The notes: generated by a model from the sequence alone, not told the origin. Shown: positions 8,713 through 16,051, counted from the first letter of the stretch. The stretch is 32,824 nt of DNA from an uncultured Mollicutes bacterium (GCA_947652375.1 CANTCS010000016.1:1-32824); one strand, 5' to 3'. Made by a program: numbers and translations.

Positions 8713-9576
8713 TTGGATCGTTTTAAAGCTACCACTATAGCAAGTATATTAGGAATAATTGGAAATATATTTTTACTTATAATAAAAATAATATCAGGAT
8801 TAATAAGTAATTCACAATCAATGATTGCGGATGCTTTTAATAGTGCAGGAGATATTTTTTCATCAATTATGACTTTTATTGGCAATAAGATTAGTCGAAA
8901 AGAAGCTGACGACGATCATAATCTAGGTCATGGCAAAGCTGAGTATATTTATTCCTTATTAATTAGTATTTCTATGATAATCATGTCAGTAACAGTTATA
9001 AAAGGAATAATTCAAACATTTATCGAGGAAGAGAAATTTACTTTTTCAATATGGTTAATTATTGTATGTATTATAACTATTATTACGAAATTCAGTTTAT
9101 ATTTATACACACTCCATCTTTATAAAAAATTCAATAATATTTTAATAGATGCTAATAGTAAAGATCATAGAAATGACTGCCTTGTAACAACTTCAACTTT
9201 AATTTCTATTATTCTTAGTCTAAAAGGTATTTTTTGGGTAGATAAAATAGTAGGAATAATAATTTCATTATGGATAGCTTATACAGGAATAAAACTTTTT
9301 ATTGAAAGCTATGATGTTTTAATGGATAAATCCTTAGACGATATTACTAAAGAAAAAGTATATAAGCTAATAAAAAAGCACAAAGAAATTATTAAAATAA
9401 GTCATTTTAATTCAACACCAGTTGGTTATGAATATCAAATAACATTTACTATTTATGTTGATGGAAATCTTACCACATATAAAAGTCATGAAATTGCAAA
9501 CAATCTAGAAAAAGAAATAGAAAAAAATATTCCAGAAATTTATTTAACTGTAATACATGTAAATCCTATAAATTAA
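8713..9576 (+). CDS. Cation diffusion facilitator family transporter
   Basis: This 287-residue inner-membrane cation/proton antiporter exports divalent metals such as zinc, manganese or iron. The six-helix CDF fold is visible, with the first metal half-site in MIADAFNSAGD, the loop motif DHNLGHGKAEYI, the second half-site in DANSKDHRND, and a C-terminal cytoplasmic ferredoxin-like domain (VYKLIKKHKEI... ending ITLTVIHVNP-like). I place the start at TTG 8713: GAGGTG (8701-8706) is its ribosome site, and the GTG inside that site at 8704 is a poor alternative. Metal specificity cannot be read with confidence. It lies 15 nt after the coiled-coil protein, probably in one operon. Confidence 0.93.
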   Translation: MDRFKATTIASILGIIGNIFLLIIKIISGLISNSQSMIADAFNSAGDIFSSIMTFIGNKISRKEADDDHNLGHGKAEYIYSLLISISMIIMSVTVIKGIIQTFIEEEKFTFSIWLIIVCIITIITKFSLYLYTLHLYKKFNNILIDANSKDHRNDCLVTTSTLISIILSLKGIFWVDKIVGIIISLWIAYTGIKLFIESYDVLMDKSLDDITKEKVYKLIKKHKEIIKISHFNSTPVGYEYQITFTIYVDGNLTTYKSHEIANNLEKEIEKNIPEIYLTVIHVNPIN

Positions 9577-9633
9577 AAAAATAAACGTATTATAATAAAA
9601 GTTTAATGTTAAATTTTCAAAAATAGTCAAATA

Positions 9634-9662
9634 TTGGCTGTTTCTTTATTTTATGGTACACT
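9634..9662 (+). promoter_or_regulatory. Sigma-A-type promoter
   Basis: TTGGCT (9634-9639), a 17-nt spacer and TACACT (9657-9662), with TG at 9654-9655. It is 18 nt upstream of the ATG at 9681, leaving a very short leader. Confidence 0.6.
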
Positions 9663-9680
9663 AAAATTGGATGTGATCAA

Positions 9681-10310
9681 ATGTTAGAAGATATAGTAAA
9701 AGAATATCAAAAAATGCAAAATAAATATGGAGATCCTAACTTGGATTCTATTACTTTTGGAGGTTGTAAAAAAAATCCAGAAATATGTTTTGTATTTATG
9801 AATCCTACTGGTAGAAATATTACTGCTAATAAAGAGTGGACAGGTTTAAAAGCACCATGGATTGGAACTAAAAATGTATGGAATCTTTTTTTCAAAATTG
9901 GTGTAATCAATGAAGAAATATATCAAGAAATAAGAAGTAAAAAAGGAAAAGAATGGACCGAAGATTTTGCTAAAAAAGTATATAAAAGTATCGAAGACAA
10001 TAAAGTTTATATAACTAATTTAGCAAAATGTACACAAATTGATGCTAGAGCATTAAAAGATAAAGTTTTTAAAGAATACTTAGATTTATTTTTTAAAGAG
10101 ATTAATATAGTTAATCCTAAAAAAATAATTCTTTTTGGTAATCAAGTATCATCAATTGTTTTAGATGAGAAAATATGTGTAAGTAATGTTAGAAAAAAAG
10201 AATTTAATTATAAAGGCTTTAAATTTTATTCAGTATACTACCCTGTTGGAAATGGTTTTTTTAATATTGATAAAGCAATAGAAGATATAAAATGGATCAT
10301 AAAAAACTAA
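9681..10310 (+). CDS. Uracil-DNA glycosylase superfamily protein
   Basis: This 209-residue protein has the uracil-DNA-glycosylase-like alpha/beta fold. Motif order fits: FVFMNPTGRN (37-46) at the position of the water-activating loop, an aromatic NVWNLFFKIG helix, VYITNLAKCTQ (about 109-119), ILFGNQVSS at the central strand, and YYPVGNG near the C-terminus in place of the usual HPS-type leucine loop. The altered motifs put it outside classical UNG and closer to the divergent family that includes proteins of unknown substrate. No four-cysteine iron-sulfur cluster is apparent, so it is not a typical family 4/5 enzyme. It is monocistronic, with a promoter just upstream. Base-excision activity is inferred, not shown. 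Confidence 0.8.
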   Translation: MLEDIVKEYQKMQNKYGDPNLDSITFGGCKKNPEICFVFMNPTGRNITANKEWTGLKAPWIGTKNVWNLFFKIGVINEEIYQEIRSKKGKEWTEDFAKKVYKSIEDNKVYITNLAKCTQIDARALKDKVFKEYLDLFFKEINIVNPKKIILFGNQVSSIVLDEKICVSNVRKKEFNYKGFKFYSVYYPVGNGFFNIDKAIEDIKWIIKN

Positions 10311-10476
10311 TAATTCTAAACTAATTTACAAGTTATTAGAAAAAGTACCAAATATATTCTTTTCGAAAAAATTGAAACAAACTTAATAAATATGTTTTAA
10401 ATTTAAAATGTTTAATTAAAAAAATTAATTTTATAATATTTGAAATTTCAATAATTACAATAAATTTTCTATTTTA

Positions 10477-10485
10477 TGATATAAT
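10477..10485 (+). promoter_or_regulatory. Extended -10 promoter element
   Basis: TGATATAAT (10477-10485) is a consensus extended -10. No good -35 is visible at the usual distance (nearest is TTACAA at 10455-10460, 19 nt away). It lies 22 nt upstream of the AAA+ gene. Confidence 0.6.
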
Positions 10486-10506
10486 AAAAATACTAGGAGT
10501 GAAAAC

Positions 10507-11502
10507 ATGAATAATGATAATGAAATGAATAAATTGTTTGATAAGAAAGCGGAAGAAAAATTTGATATAAAAAAGAAAAGAATTAGTATGCTTGAAAATT
10601 ATGGAGAGAATTTTCAAGAAAATAATTATATAACTAACCCAGCAATTGGGAGAGATGAACAGATTAAACAATTAATTTTAATATTGCTTACTCCAGATAA
10701 ATCAGCAGTTTTAATAGGTAAACCAGGTGTAGGTAAAACAGCAACTGTTGAAGGCTTAGCATATAGAATCCAAAAAAACAGTGTTCCAGATATTTTAAAA
10801 GGTTATCAAGTTATCAAATTAAATACTGCTGCTTTGTTAGGTGTTGACCCTGTAACTGGTGAATCTAAAGTACAAATTTTAATAGATGAATTAAAAGATA
10901 AAACTAAGCTTATTTTATTTATTGATGAAATTCATACATTAATGGGAACAAAGGGAGAAGCCTTGGACTTTGCTAATATGTTTAAACCAGCACTCGATCG
11001 TGGTGATATAAAAGTTATAGGTGCAACAACAACAGAGGAATATGAAAGATATATTTTAAGGGACAAAGCATTTGTTAGACGTTTTCAAAAAGTTGAAATT
11101 TTTGAACCAACTAGAGAAGAAAATATTCAAATATTAATAGGAACATTACCTAAAATAGAAATAAGAACTGGAGCAAAAATGATGTATTCATCATTTATCC
11201 AAAAAAAAGTGATGGAGTTTATTACAGATATAACTAGTGAATATAAAAGAATTTATGAAATAGGTTCACGTTATCCAGATGTTTCATTAACGATAGTCCA
11301 ACAAGCGTTTTCTAATGCTTTATTTGATAATAGAAATGAAGTCAATATAATTGATTTTAAACAAGCTATTATAAATAGTAAAAACATCTATCCAGATGTT
11401 ATCAAAAAATCAATGCCAGATTTTGATGAAATATTTTCTGATCAAATAGAAGAATACAATTTAATTTATGGGAAAAATTACGAAAAGTTAGCTGAAGATT
11501 AG
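10507..11502 (+). CDS. Stand-alone AAA+ module related to ClpA/ClpB domain 1
   Basis: This 331-residue ATPase corresponds to only the first AAA+ domain of the Clp/Hsp100 family. It has Walker A GKPGVGKT (71-78), Walker B LFIDEIH (about 138-143), the sensor region IGATTTEEYE (about 171-180) and paired arginines RR at 191-192 in the position of the D1 arginine finger. It has no Clp N domain, middle domain or second AAA+ domain; residues 1-40 are charged and unlike ClpB. The pore loop differs from ClpB: the KYRGEFEER region is replaced by GVDPVTGESKVQ, so the usual aromatic threading residue is missing. AGGAGTG sets the start. The zinc-ribbon membrane protein follows 15 nt later, suggesting a membrane-linked partner. 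Substrate unknown. Confidence 0.85.
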   Translation: MNNDNEMNKLFDKKAEEKFDIKKKRISMLENYGENFQENNYITNPAIGRDEQIKQLILILLTPDKSAVLIGKPGVGKTATVEGLAYRIQKNSVPDILKGYQVIKLNTAALLGVDPVTGESKVQILIDELKDKTKLILFIDEIHTLMGTKGEALDFANMFKPALDRGDIKVIGATTTEEYERYILRDKAFVRRFQKVEIFEPTREENIQILIGTLPKIEIRTGAKMMYSSFIQKKVMEFITDITSEYKRIYEIGSRYPDVSLTIVQQAFSNALFDNRNEVNIIDFKQAIINSKNIYPDVIKKSMPDFDEIFSDQIEEYNLIYGKNYEKLAED

Positions 11503-11517
11503 AAGGATGGGATAATT

Positions 11518-12618
11518 TTGAAATGCAATTATTGTGGAAAAAAGTTAAAATCAAAAGAAAAATTTTGTACTTATTGTGGTAATTACAATGAAGAAACAAA
11601 TGAAGAATCACACAGTCTTTTTGATGAGGAATTAAATTTATTAGATGAATCAATTTATGAAACAAAAGAAGAATACGATTATGTTAAAGAATTTAACCTG
11701 AAAGCTGACTCCAGTGGAACTAAGGAAGATGAATTTTTTTATAAAGATGAAAAATATCTTGAATCTTATATCGGTGAAGATTATAAACTTATAAAGAAAT
11801 CTCCATTTAATATTTATGCTTTTCTTCTTAACTGGATTTATATTTTATATCGAAAAATGTATGGATTAGGAATTTTCGGAATGATAATAACTTACATTAT
11901 GGTTATAATTAATCCAAAATATCTTTTAATTTATTTATTAATAATGATGCTAATAATTGGGCTAACTTTTAATAAAATTTATATCTTTTTCTCCAAATTA
12001 AAAGTAGAATTTTTTATAAAAAAACATCAAGATATGGATAGTTTTGCAATAGAAAATAAGCTTCGAAAAAAAGGAGGAGTAAAAGTATCGATTGCTTTAA
12101 TAATTTATATTATATTTTTAACAGTATTATTTTTTAGTTTATTTTCTATTAATTATAAAAAAACAGCTACAAATAAATTTTGGACCGAAAATAGTAATAA
12201 TAAAGCTACTTGTAATTCACTACTAAAAACAACTTATAAGTCTTTAGAAAATAATAATCACAAAGAAAATATTAGCGAAGGTGTATGTAAAATCATTCCC
12301 ACAAATAATAAAAAAGAATATGAAATTACATTAAAAATAGAAATAAATGATACTTCATATTATAAAAAATATAAATCAGAAAATGATTATTTGGTTTTTA
12401 ACTTAGAAACTTTTAATATAAAAGAATTAGAAGTGAAAGATATTAATAAAACAATATCATTAGAAGAAAAGGAATATTTAGATAAATTAAAACAAGTAGA
12501 AGAAGACTACTTTAAAATAAAAAAAGATAGTAAAAAAGAAGATCTATTAATTAAAAATAATAAAAATACATCTGAGAAAAAAAATTTTGTTTTTTCGAAA
12601 GAAGAAATAACAAGATAA
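11518..12618 (+). CDS. Zinc-ribbon membrane protein (DUF2628-like)
   Basis: This 366-residue protein has an N-terminal zinc ribbon with CxxC pairs (C3/C6 and C17/C20), an acidic linker to about residue 90, then SPFNIYAFLLNWIYILYRKMYGLG, which resembles the amphipathic start of DUF2628 membrane domains. Two further hydrophobic stretches and another single helix (about 188-207) give about four membrane spans, followed by a roughly 160-residue extracytoplasmic lysine-rich domain. The start is TTG with AAGGATGG (11503-11510) upstream. It is 15 nt after the AAA+ gene, so the two are almost certainly co-transcribed. Function is unknown; the pairing with an AAA+ ATPase is the best clue. Confidence 0.8.
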   Translation: MKCNYCGKKLKSKEKFCTYCGNYNEETNEESHSLFDEELNLLDESIYETKEEYDYVKEFNLKADSSGTKEDEFFYKDEKYLESYIGEDYKLIKKSPFNIYAFLLNWIYILYRKMYGLGIFGMIITYIMVIINPKYLLIYLLIMMLIIGLTFNKIYIFFSKLKVEFFIKKHQDMDSFAIENKLRKKGGVKVSIALIIYIIFLTVLFFSLFSINYKKTATNKFWTENSNNKATCNSLLKTTYKSLENNNHKENISEGVCKIIPTNNKKEYEITLKIEINDTSYYKKYKSENDYLVFNLETFNIKELEVKDINKTISLEEKEYLDKLKQVEEDYFKIKKDSKKEDLLIKNNKNTSEKKNFVFSKEEITR

Positions 12619-12765
12619 GAAATTTTTAATTACTTTATTTTTTGCTTTATCGTTATGATCTATAAAATTAATCTAATATTTCACATAACAAAATATAGTA
12701 AAGTAGGTAAACTTTATTAGCAACCATTTATTTTAATAATATAATAATATGAAAGGAGAATTTTT

Positions 12766-12951
12766 ATGTACGGATATGGTTGTCCAGTTTATCCTGCTTA
12801 CTATCAATATCAAAATTCAAATAATAATGATGGATTTGGTGGTTGGTGGGCAATATTTATAGTTATTATAATAATTTTCTTCTTATTCTGGGGCTTTGGC
12901 TCTAATGGTAATTGGAATAATGGTGGCTGTAATTGTTGCAACAATAGATAA
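12766..12951 (+). CDS. Small YjcZ-like membrane protein
   Basis: This 61-residue protein has an N-terminal MYGYGCP segment rich in Tyr and Gly, one strong membrane helix (about 28-44) and a C-terminal Gly/Asn/Cys tail ending GCNCCNNR. The composition resembles the small YjcZ/sporulation-associated proteins common in spore formers, though similarity between such short sequences is weak. AAAGGAG precedes the ATG and an intrinsic terminator follows immediately. It stands alone, convergent with the cotJ genes, which supports a sporulation or spore-envelope role by context only. Confidence 0.7.
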   Translation: MYGYGCPVYPAYYQYQNSNNNDGFGGWWAIFIVIIIIFFLFWGFGSNGNWNNGGCNCCNNR

Positions 12952-12954
12952 TCA

Positions 12955-12983
12955 AAAAGGCATTAGATGCCTTTTCTTTTTTT
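12955..12983 (+). terminator. Intrinsic terminator of the YjcZ-like gene
   Basis: Nine-bp perfect stem (AAAAGGCAT at 12955-12963, ATGCCTTTT at 12967-12975) with a 3-nt loop and a T-run behind it, starting 4 nt after the stop codon. Confidence 0.88.
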
Positions 12984-13008
12984 AAATAATTTTCATAGTT
13001 AAATTAAT

Positions 13009-13043
13009 AAAAAAGCCATAATGTTATTATCATTAGGCTTTGA
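13009..13043 (-). terminator. Intrinsic terminator of the cotJ operon
   Basis: On the reverse strand AAAGCCTAATG pairs with CATTATGGCTTT (one bulged base), and T6 follows at 13014-13009. It starts a few nt after the cotJC stop. Confidence 0.78.
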
Positions 13044-13046
13044 TTT

Positions 13047-13712
13047 TTACATAAAAAATTCATTATTATCTAAGTGTAACTGTTGTAACATTATATCATC
13101 ATCATTATTATATTTAAAAGTTTGTTTTGCTTTATCAGCAAATTCATTATTACCATTTCTTAATTTTTTCTCATAATATTCAAATAATTCTTTAAATCTT
13201 GCATAATGAACAATTTCTCTTTGTCTTAACCATAATAATGGTCCAATTACATCAGGGTCATCTGTTAAATCAATTAAGTTTTCATAAACTGCACGTGCTT
13301 TTTGCTCAGCGGCCATATCTTCTGAGATATCAGCTAAAGGATCTCCTGTAGTTGCAAAGTAAGATGTTGTAAAAGGAACACCACTTGCATCAGTTGGGAA
13401 TAATGCTTTAGCATGTTCGGCATAATGAGCATCAAGTCCAGCTTCTTTAATTTCTTCTAAAGTAGCATCTTTCATTAATTGATAAATCATAGTTTCAAGC
13501 ATTTCAACATGAGCAAGTTCCTCTGTACCAATATCAGTTAAAAGAGCTTTTCCCTTATCATCAGGCATAGTTAATCTTTGATTCAAATAACGTAATGCTG
13601 CTCCTAATTCTCCATTTGAACCACCATATTGAGTAACCAAATATTTTGCCATTCTTAAATCCTTTTTTGTAATATTTAAAGGATATTGTAATCTTTTATT
13701 ATAACTAAACAT
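13047..13712 (-). CDS. cotJC: Spore coat protein CotJC / manganese catalase family
   Basis: This 221-residue ferritin-like four-helix protein belongs to the manganese catalase family and is a spore coat component in spore formers. The di-metal ligands are visible: E35 in SNGELGAALRYL, EELAHVEML (E65, H68), an acidic residue in AEQKARAVYENLID, and H in REIVHYARF. Length is close to the family norm (about 190-220). I start it at 13712, where GGGAGG is spaced 6-7 nt from the ATG; an upstream ATG at 13763 would add 17 unrelated residues inside cotJB. It overlaps cotJB by 8 nt and is followed by a terminator. The call is firm; whether it has catalase activity is not known. Confidence 0.94.
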   Translation of the reverse strand: MFSYNKRLQYPLNITKKDLRMAKYLVTQYGGSNGELGAALRYLNQRLTMPDDKGKALLTDIGTEELAHVEMLETMIYQLMKDATLEEIKEAGLDAHYAEHAKALFPTDASGVPFTTSYFATTGDPLADISEDMAAEQKARAVYENLIDLTDDPDVIGPLLWLRQREIVHYARFKELFEYYEKKLRNGNNEFADKAKQTFKYNNDDDIMLQQLHLDNNEFFM

Positions 13713-14121
13713 TTTTTCCCTCCCATGGCCATGGGTCTGTTGCCCAAGTAAAATTATTACCATCTAAACTATTACTTGAAATATTTAGAGGTCCATATTT
13801 TTCTTCGTATTCTCTTGTTAATTCATTACTTTTTCTTCTATAATCATTAAATAAAGCTAACATACTTTGATCCTCTGGATGAAGATCTAAATATAAATTA
13901 AGTTCATGAGCAGCAAAAGCAATTGCTGATAACTCATATAATTTACTCTCCTGTTCATTTCTTGGTTTTAATGTTGCTGGACGATAATTTTTGTACTGAC
14001 TGTATAAATCTTTGAATAGGTTACCTTTTTCATAACTTTCTTTTGGAGCCAACAAATTCATATTAGGAAAACTATTCATCTTGGCATTTCTATACCAATC
14101 GTAACTTATATAATTATTCAT
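13705..14121 (-). CDS. cotJB: Spore coat protein, CotJA-CotJB fusion
   Basis: This is a 138-residue protein. Residues 62-138 match CotJB: LSAIAFAAHELNLYLDLHPED, a long helix, YEEKYGPL and the C-terminal TDPWPWE. Residues 20-48 (MNLLAPKESYEKGNLFKDLY and after) resemble the core of CotJA, normally a separate gene upstream of cotJB, so this looks like a fusion of the two. I start it at 14121, with AAGGGAG directly upstream. A longer frame to 14157 has no ribosome site. It overlaps cotJC by 8 nt, giving a two-gene operon. Mother-cell (sigma-E) control is expected for cotJ genes, but I could not assign a convincing sigma-E promoter. The insertion sequence begins 95 nt upstream. Confidence 0.87.
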   Translation of the reverse strand: MNNYISYDWYRNAKMNSFPNMNLLAPKESYEKGNLFKDLYSQYKNYRPATLKPRNEQESKLYELSAIAFAAHELNLYLDLHPEDQSMLALFNDYRRKSNELTREYEEKYGPLNISSNSLDGNNFTWATDPWPWEGKNV

Positions 14122-14196
14122 AAAATCTCCCTTCTCTTTAATGTATTCTATAGACAAATATCCGTATAGTTATATACCCAATCTAGACATTTTAAT

Positions 14197-14215
14197 TAAA
14201 AAAACTAGTTAATAA
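14197..14215. terminator. Left arm of a terminator split by the insertion sequence
   Basis: The run AAAAAAACTAGTTAATAA ending at 14215 matches, as an inverted repeat, TTAATAACTAG followed by T8 at 15567-15582. Removing 14216-15566 and one copy of TTAATAA rebuilds a 13-bp perfect stem with a 3-nt loop and flanking A and T runs, which would be a bidirectional intrinsic terminator between the DUF5661 gene and cotJ. Confidence 0.75.
14209..14215. repeat. Target-site duplication, left copy
   Basis: TTAATAA directly abuts the left end of the insertion sequence, and an identical copy abuts its right end at 15567-15573. The palindromic target makes the exact duplication length slightly uncertain, but shorter lengths (3 or 4 nt) do not match with these borders. 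Confidence 0.7.
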
Positions 14216-14249
14216 TAAAGTTGTAAGATAAAAGTAAACACTAAAAGAA
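14216..14249 (+). repeat. Left terminal inverted repeat of the IS
   Basis: Thirty-four nt, 28 identical to the reverse complement of 15533-15566. The inner 12 nt (ACACTAAAAGAA) are identical in both ends. Confidence 0.85.
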
Positions 14250-14295
14250 TGTGTTTGCTTTTTTCTTTGATAAAATAATGATAGGAGACAGAAAT

Positions 14296-14643
14296 ATGGC
14301 AAAAAAAGGTCAAAAATTTAAAATGTGGACAGCTGAAGAAAAATACAAAGTAATTAAACCAATTATAAATTTAGAAGTAAGTCTTACCAAAGTTGGTAAA
14401 GAAACTGGAATAAGTAATAGTATGCTACATTCATGGACAAAATTATATAAAGAAAAAGGAATTGATGGGCTAAAGAATAAAAAGAAACCTGGTAATCCAT
14501 TAGCAAAATATTCAAAACGAAAACATTTAACAAAAGAAGAACAATTAGAATACAAAAATATGAAATTAAGAATCGAGAATGAATTATTAAAAAAAGGATA
14601 CCTGATGAAAGGAGATAGTACGATTGTAAGATTCACGAAGTAA
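14296..14643 (+). CDS. IS3-family transposase OrfA
   Basis: This 115-residue DNA-binding subunit carries a helix-turn-helix (WTAEEKYKVIKPIINLEVSLTKVGKETGISNSMLHSWTKLY split over residues 11-54), a basic linker, and a C-terminal leucine-rich helix (EEQLEYKNMKLRIENELLKK) that matches the leucine zipper of IS3 OrfA proteins. AGGAGA (14283-14288) sets the start; an upstream ATG at 14251 lies next to the terminal repeat and has no ribosome site. An A7 run at 14589-14595, in the phase of a -1 slippery heptamer, lies near the end, but in the -1 frame it leads to TAG at 14616-14618, so slippage there would give only a short product. Confidence 0.9.
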   Translation: MAKKGQKFKMWTAEEKYKVIKPIINLEVSLTKVGKETGISNSMLHSWTKLYKEKGIDGLKNKKKPGNPLAKYSKRKHLTKEEQLEYKNMKLRIENELLKKGYLMKGDSTIVRFTK

Positions 14644-15530
14644 CTCAGATAAAATATGAAATAATTGAACTTTTAAATAAAGATTACAATATTAAATCTT
14701 TATGTTTAATATTAAACGTATCAAGATCAGGATATTATAAGTGGTTTAAAAATAAAGATAAATTAAATCAATATGAAATAGATAGAAGAGATTTAGGTGA
14801 ATTAATAAAGGATATTCATAAAAGAAAGCCAAGTTATGGATATCATAGAATAAATGCAGTAATAAGACGTGAAATTGGTTGGATTGTATCAGATAATTTA
14901 GTTCATAAAATATGTAAGTTATTAAATATAAAATCAACAGCTAAGCATTATAAGTATAAAAAGCCAGGAGAAGAATCAGTTAAATATGAAAATATAATTG
15001 GATATAATTGGAATACAAAAAGACCGTTTGAAAAGATAGTATCTGATACAACTACATTTTGGTTTAAGAAAAGAAAATATGATTTGACGTTTTATTTAGA
15101 CGTATTTAATAATGAAATAGTTGGATATGATGTAAGAGATTCGATGCATGGTAATGGTATTTTAAATCATAGAGAAGCATTAAATAATATGTTAAACAAC
15201 AAAATAAAAAGAGGATATAAAGACCTTGAAACAATTGTTCACACAGATCAAGGCTCAGTATATTCCTCAGTGTCATTTAACAATATATTCAATTCCTATA
15301 AGATTACCAGGTCTATGTCCAGAGCCGGTACACCAACGGATAATCCAGTTATCGAATCTAAAAATGGCTGGATAAAAAAAGAAATGTATATTGATTTTGA
15401 CATAAATAATTATAACACAGTTCAGGAATTTATTGATGATATTGTTTATGATAATAATTATTTTCGTCCAAGTTATGCATTAAAATATAAAACCCCAATT
15501 GAATATAAAACTCAATTAGGATTTAAATAA
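14619..15530 (+). CDS. IS3-family transposase OrfB (DDE integrase domain)
   Basis: The frame is open from 14619 to the stop at 15528-15530 (303 codons). It encodes the HTH_21-like region (KYEIIELLNKDYNIK, SRSGYYKWFKN, KRKPSYGYHRI) and the retroviral-type integrase core: IVSDTTTFW (first Asp), YLDVFNNEIVGY, IVHTDQGSVYSS (second Asp), SMSRAGTPTDNPVIESKNGW (Glu). All catalytic residues are present. There is no ATG until 15126, inside the core. An AAAGGAG ribosome-like site at 14608-14614 could support an unusual start such as ATT, or one base may have been gained or lost near 14619-14643. Whether the element still moves is unclear. Confidence 0.85.
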   Translation, partial: YDCKIHEVTQIKYEIIELLNKDYNIKSLCLILNVSRSGYYKWFKNKDKLNQYEIDRRDLGELIKDIHKRKPSYGYHRINAVIRREIGWIVSDNLVHKICKLLNIKSTAKHYKYKKPGEESVKYENIIGYNWNTKRPFEKIVSDTTTFWFKKRKYDLTFYLDVFNNEIVGYDVRDSMHGNGILNHREALNNMLNNKIKRGYKDLETIVHTDQGSVYSSVSFNNIFNSYKITRSMSRAGTPTDNPVIESKNGWIKKEMYIDFDINNYNTVQEFIDDIVYDNNYFRPSYALKYKTPIEYKTQLGFK

Positions 15531-15532
15531 TC

Positions 15533-15566
15533 TTCTTTTAGTGTCTACTTTTTATTGACAACTTCA
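15533..15566 (-). repeat. Right terminal inverted repeat of the IS
   Basis: Reverse complement of the left end with 28 of 34 matches. The outermost bases read TGAAGTTGTC inward. Confidence 0.85.
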
Positions 15567-15573
15567 TTAATAA
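15567..15573. repeat. Target-site duplication, right copy
   Basis: TTAATAA, identical to 14209-14215. It contains the stop codon of the DUF5661 gene, which therefore keeps its original stop. Confidence 0.7.
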
Positions 15574-15836
15574 CTAGTTTTTTTTCTTTGATTAAGAAAG
15601 CTCTCTAAGGCTGGAAGACCATATTCTTTATTATAGTAATCGGGGAATTCATTTAAATGTGCAAGAGCAATCTTCATAGTTAAAATTAAATTATCATTAG
15701 TTACATTAGTTTTTGGAGAAATAGTCCCATGCTCTAGTTCAATTAAAACACCAGTCTCTAAATCTTCTAATGTAAATTCTCTAAAAGTAACATTAAGAAT
15801 TTGTGCTGCTTCTAGTATTTGTTTTTTTGAATACAT
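15567..15836 (-). CDS. DUF5661 family protein
   Basis: This is an 89-residue soluble protein. The family core is recognisable: an N-terminal helix pair (SKKQILEAAQILNVTF), GVLIELEHGTISPKTNVTNDN, and KIALAHLNEFPDYYNKEYGLPALE, with the ELEHG, NVT and ALAHLxExPDYY signatures. The role of the family is unknown. AGTAGGAGGTTTT precedes the start at 15836. Its last codons run through the arm of the old terminator (15567-15582); the stop lies in the target-site duplication, so insertion of the IS left the protein unchanged but removed the terminator next to it. Confidence 0.82.
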   Translation of the reverse strand: MYSKKQILEAAQILNVTFREFTLEDLETGVLIELEHGTISPKTNVTNDNLILTMKIALAHLNEFPDYYNKEYGLPALESFLNQRKKTSY

Positions 15837-15888
15837 AAAACCTCCTACTTAATAATTATGCACAAGAGCTTCTTTTTTTTAAAAATAC

Positions 15889-15917
15889 TTGCATTATTTT
15901 AAATTTATTGATAAAAT
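15889..15917 (+). promoter_or_regulatory. Likely promoter of tRNA-His
   Basis: TTGCAT (15889-15894), 17-nt spacer, TAAAAT (15912-15917). The predicted start is about 12 nt before the tRNA. The -35 is poor. Confidence 0.5.
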
Positions 15918-15935
15918 ATTCTTATATTTTGACAT

Positions 15936-16012
15936 GGCGTCATTGGTGAAGTGGTTAACACGCTAGTTTGTGGCACTAGTATGCAAGAGTTCGATTCTCT
16001 TATGGCGCCCCA
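15936..16012 (+). tRNA. tRNA-His (anticodon GTG)
   Basis: The cloverleaf is complete. The acceptor stem GCGTCAT (15937-15943) pairs with ATGGCGC (16002-16008), with one G-U pair. The anticodon stem CTAGT/ACTAG encloses TTGTGGC, anticodon GTG at 15970-15972, and the T-loop contains TTCGATT. Specific to tRNA-His, the extra 5' G (G-1, at 15936) faces C73 at 16009. The 3' CCA (16010-16012) is encoded. It stands alone, with a terminator at 16052-16086. Confidence 0.97.
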
Positions 16013-16051
16013 TATTGAAATTTACTCGACACCTTTGTGTGAGAGTTTAGT

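Larger units (their letters stand above)
14216..15566 (+). mobile_element. IS3-like insertion sequence, 1351 bp
   Basis: The element is bounded by 34-nt imperfect inverted repeats (14216-14249 and 15533-15566, 28 of 34 identical), each ending in CACTAAAAGAA on the inner side and AAGTTGT near the tip. The tips are TA on the left and TG (as read inward) on the right, close to the TG...CA ends typical of the IS3 family. It carries orfA and orfB in -1 relative phase. Direct repeats TTAATAA flank it. It sits inside the loop of a pre-existing terminator. Both ends are intact, but the orfA/orfB junction may be damaged (see orfB). Confidence 0.88.

Noticed and set aside
10320..10345. Terminator after the glycosylase-like gene
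   Set aside because: CTAATAA and TTATTAG can pair, but the stem is only AT-rich 7 bp with a long loop and no T-run.
12660..12765. Sporulation-type promoter for the YjcZ-like gene
   Set aside because: CATAACAAAATATA is only a loose match to sigma-E/K -10 boxes and no paired -35 could be placed.
14122..14215. A sigma-E promoter for the cotJ operon
   Set aside because: On the reverse strand GGATATT and AATACATT resemble sigma-E boxes, but the gap of about 9 nt is too short for the usual 13-15.
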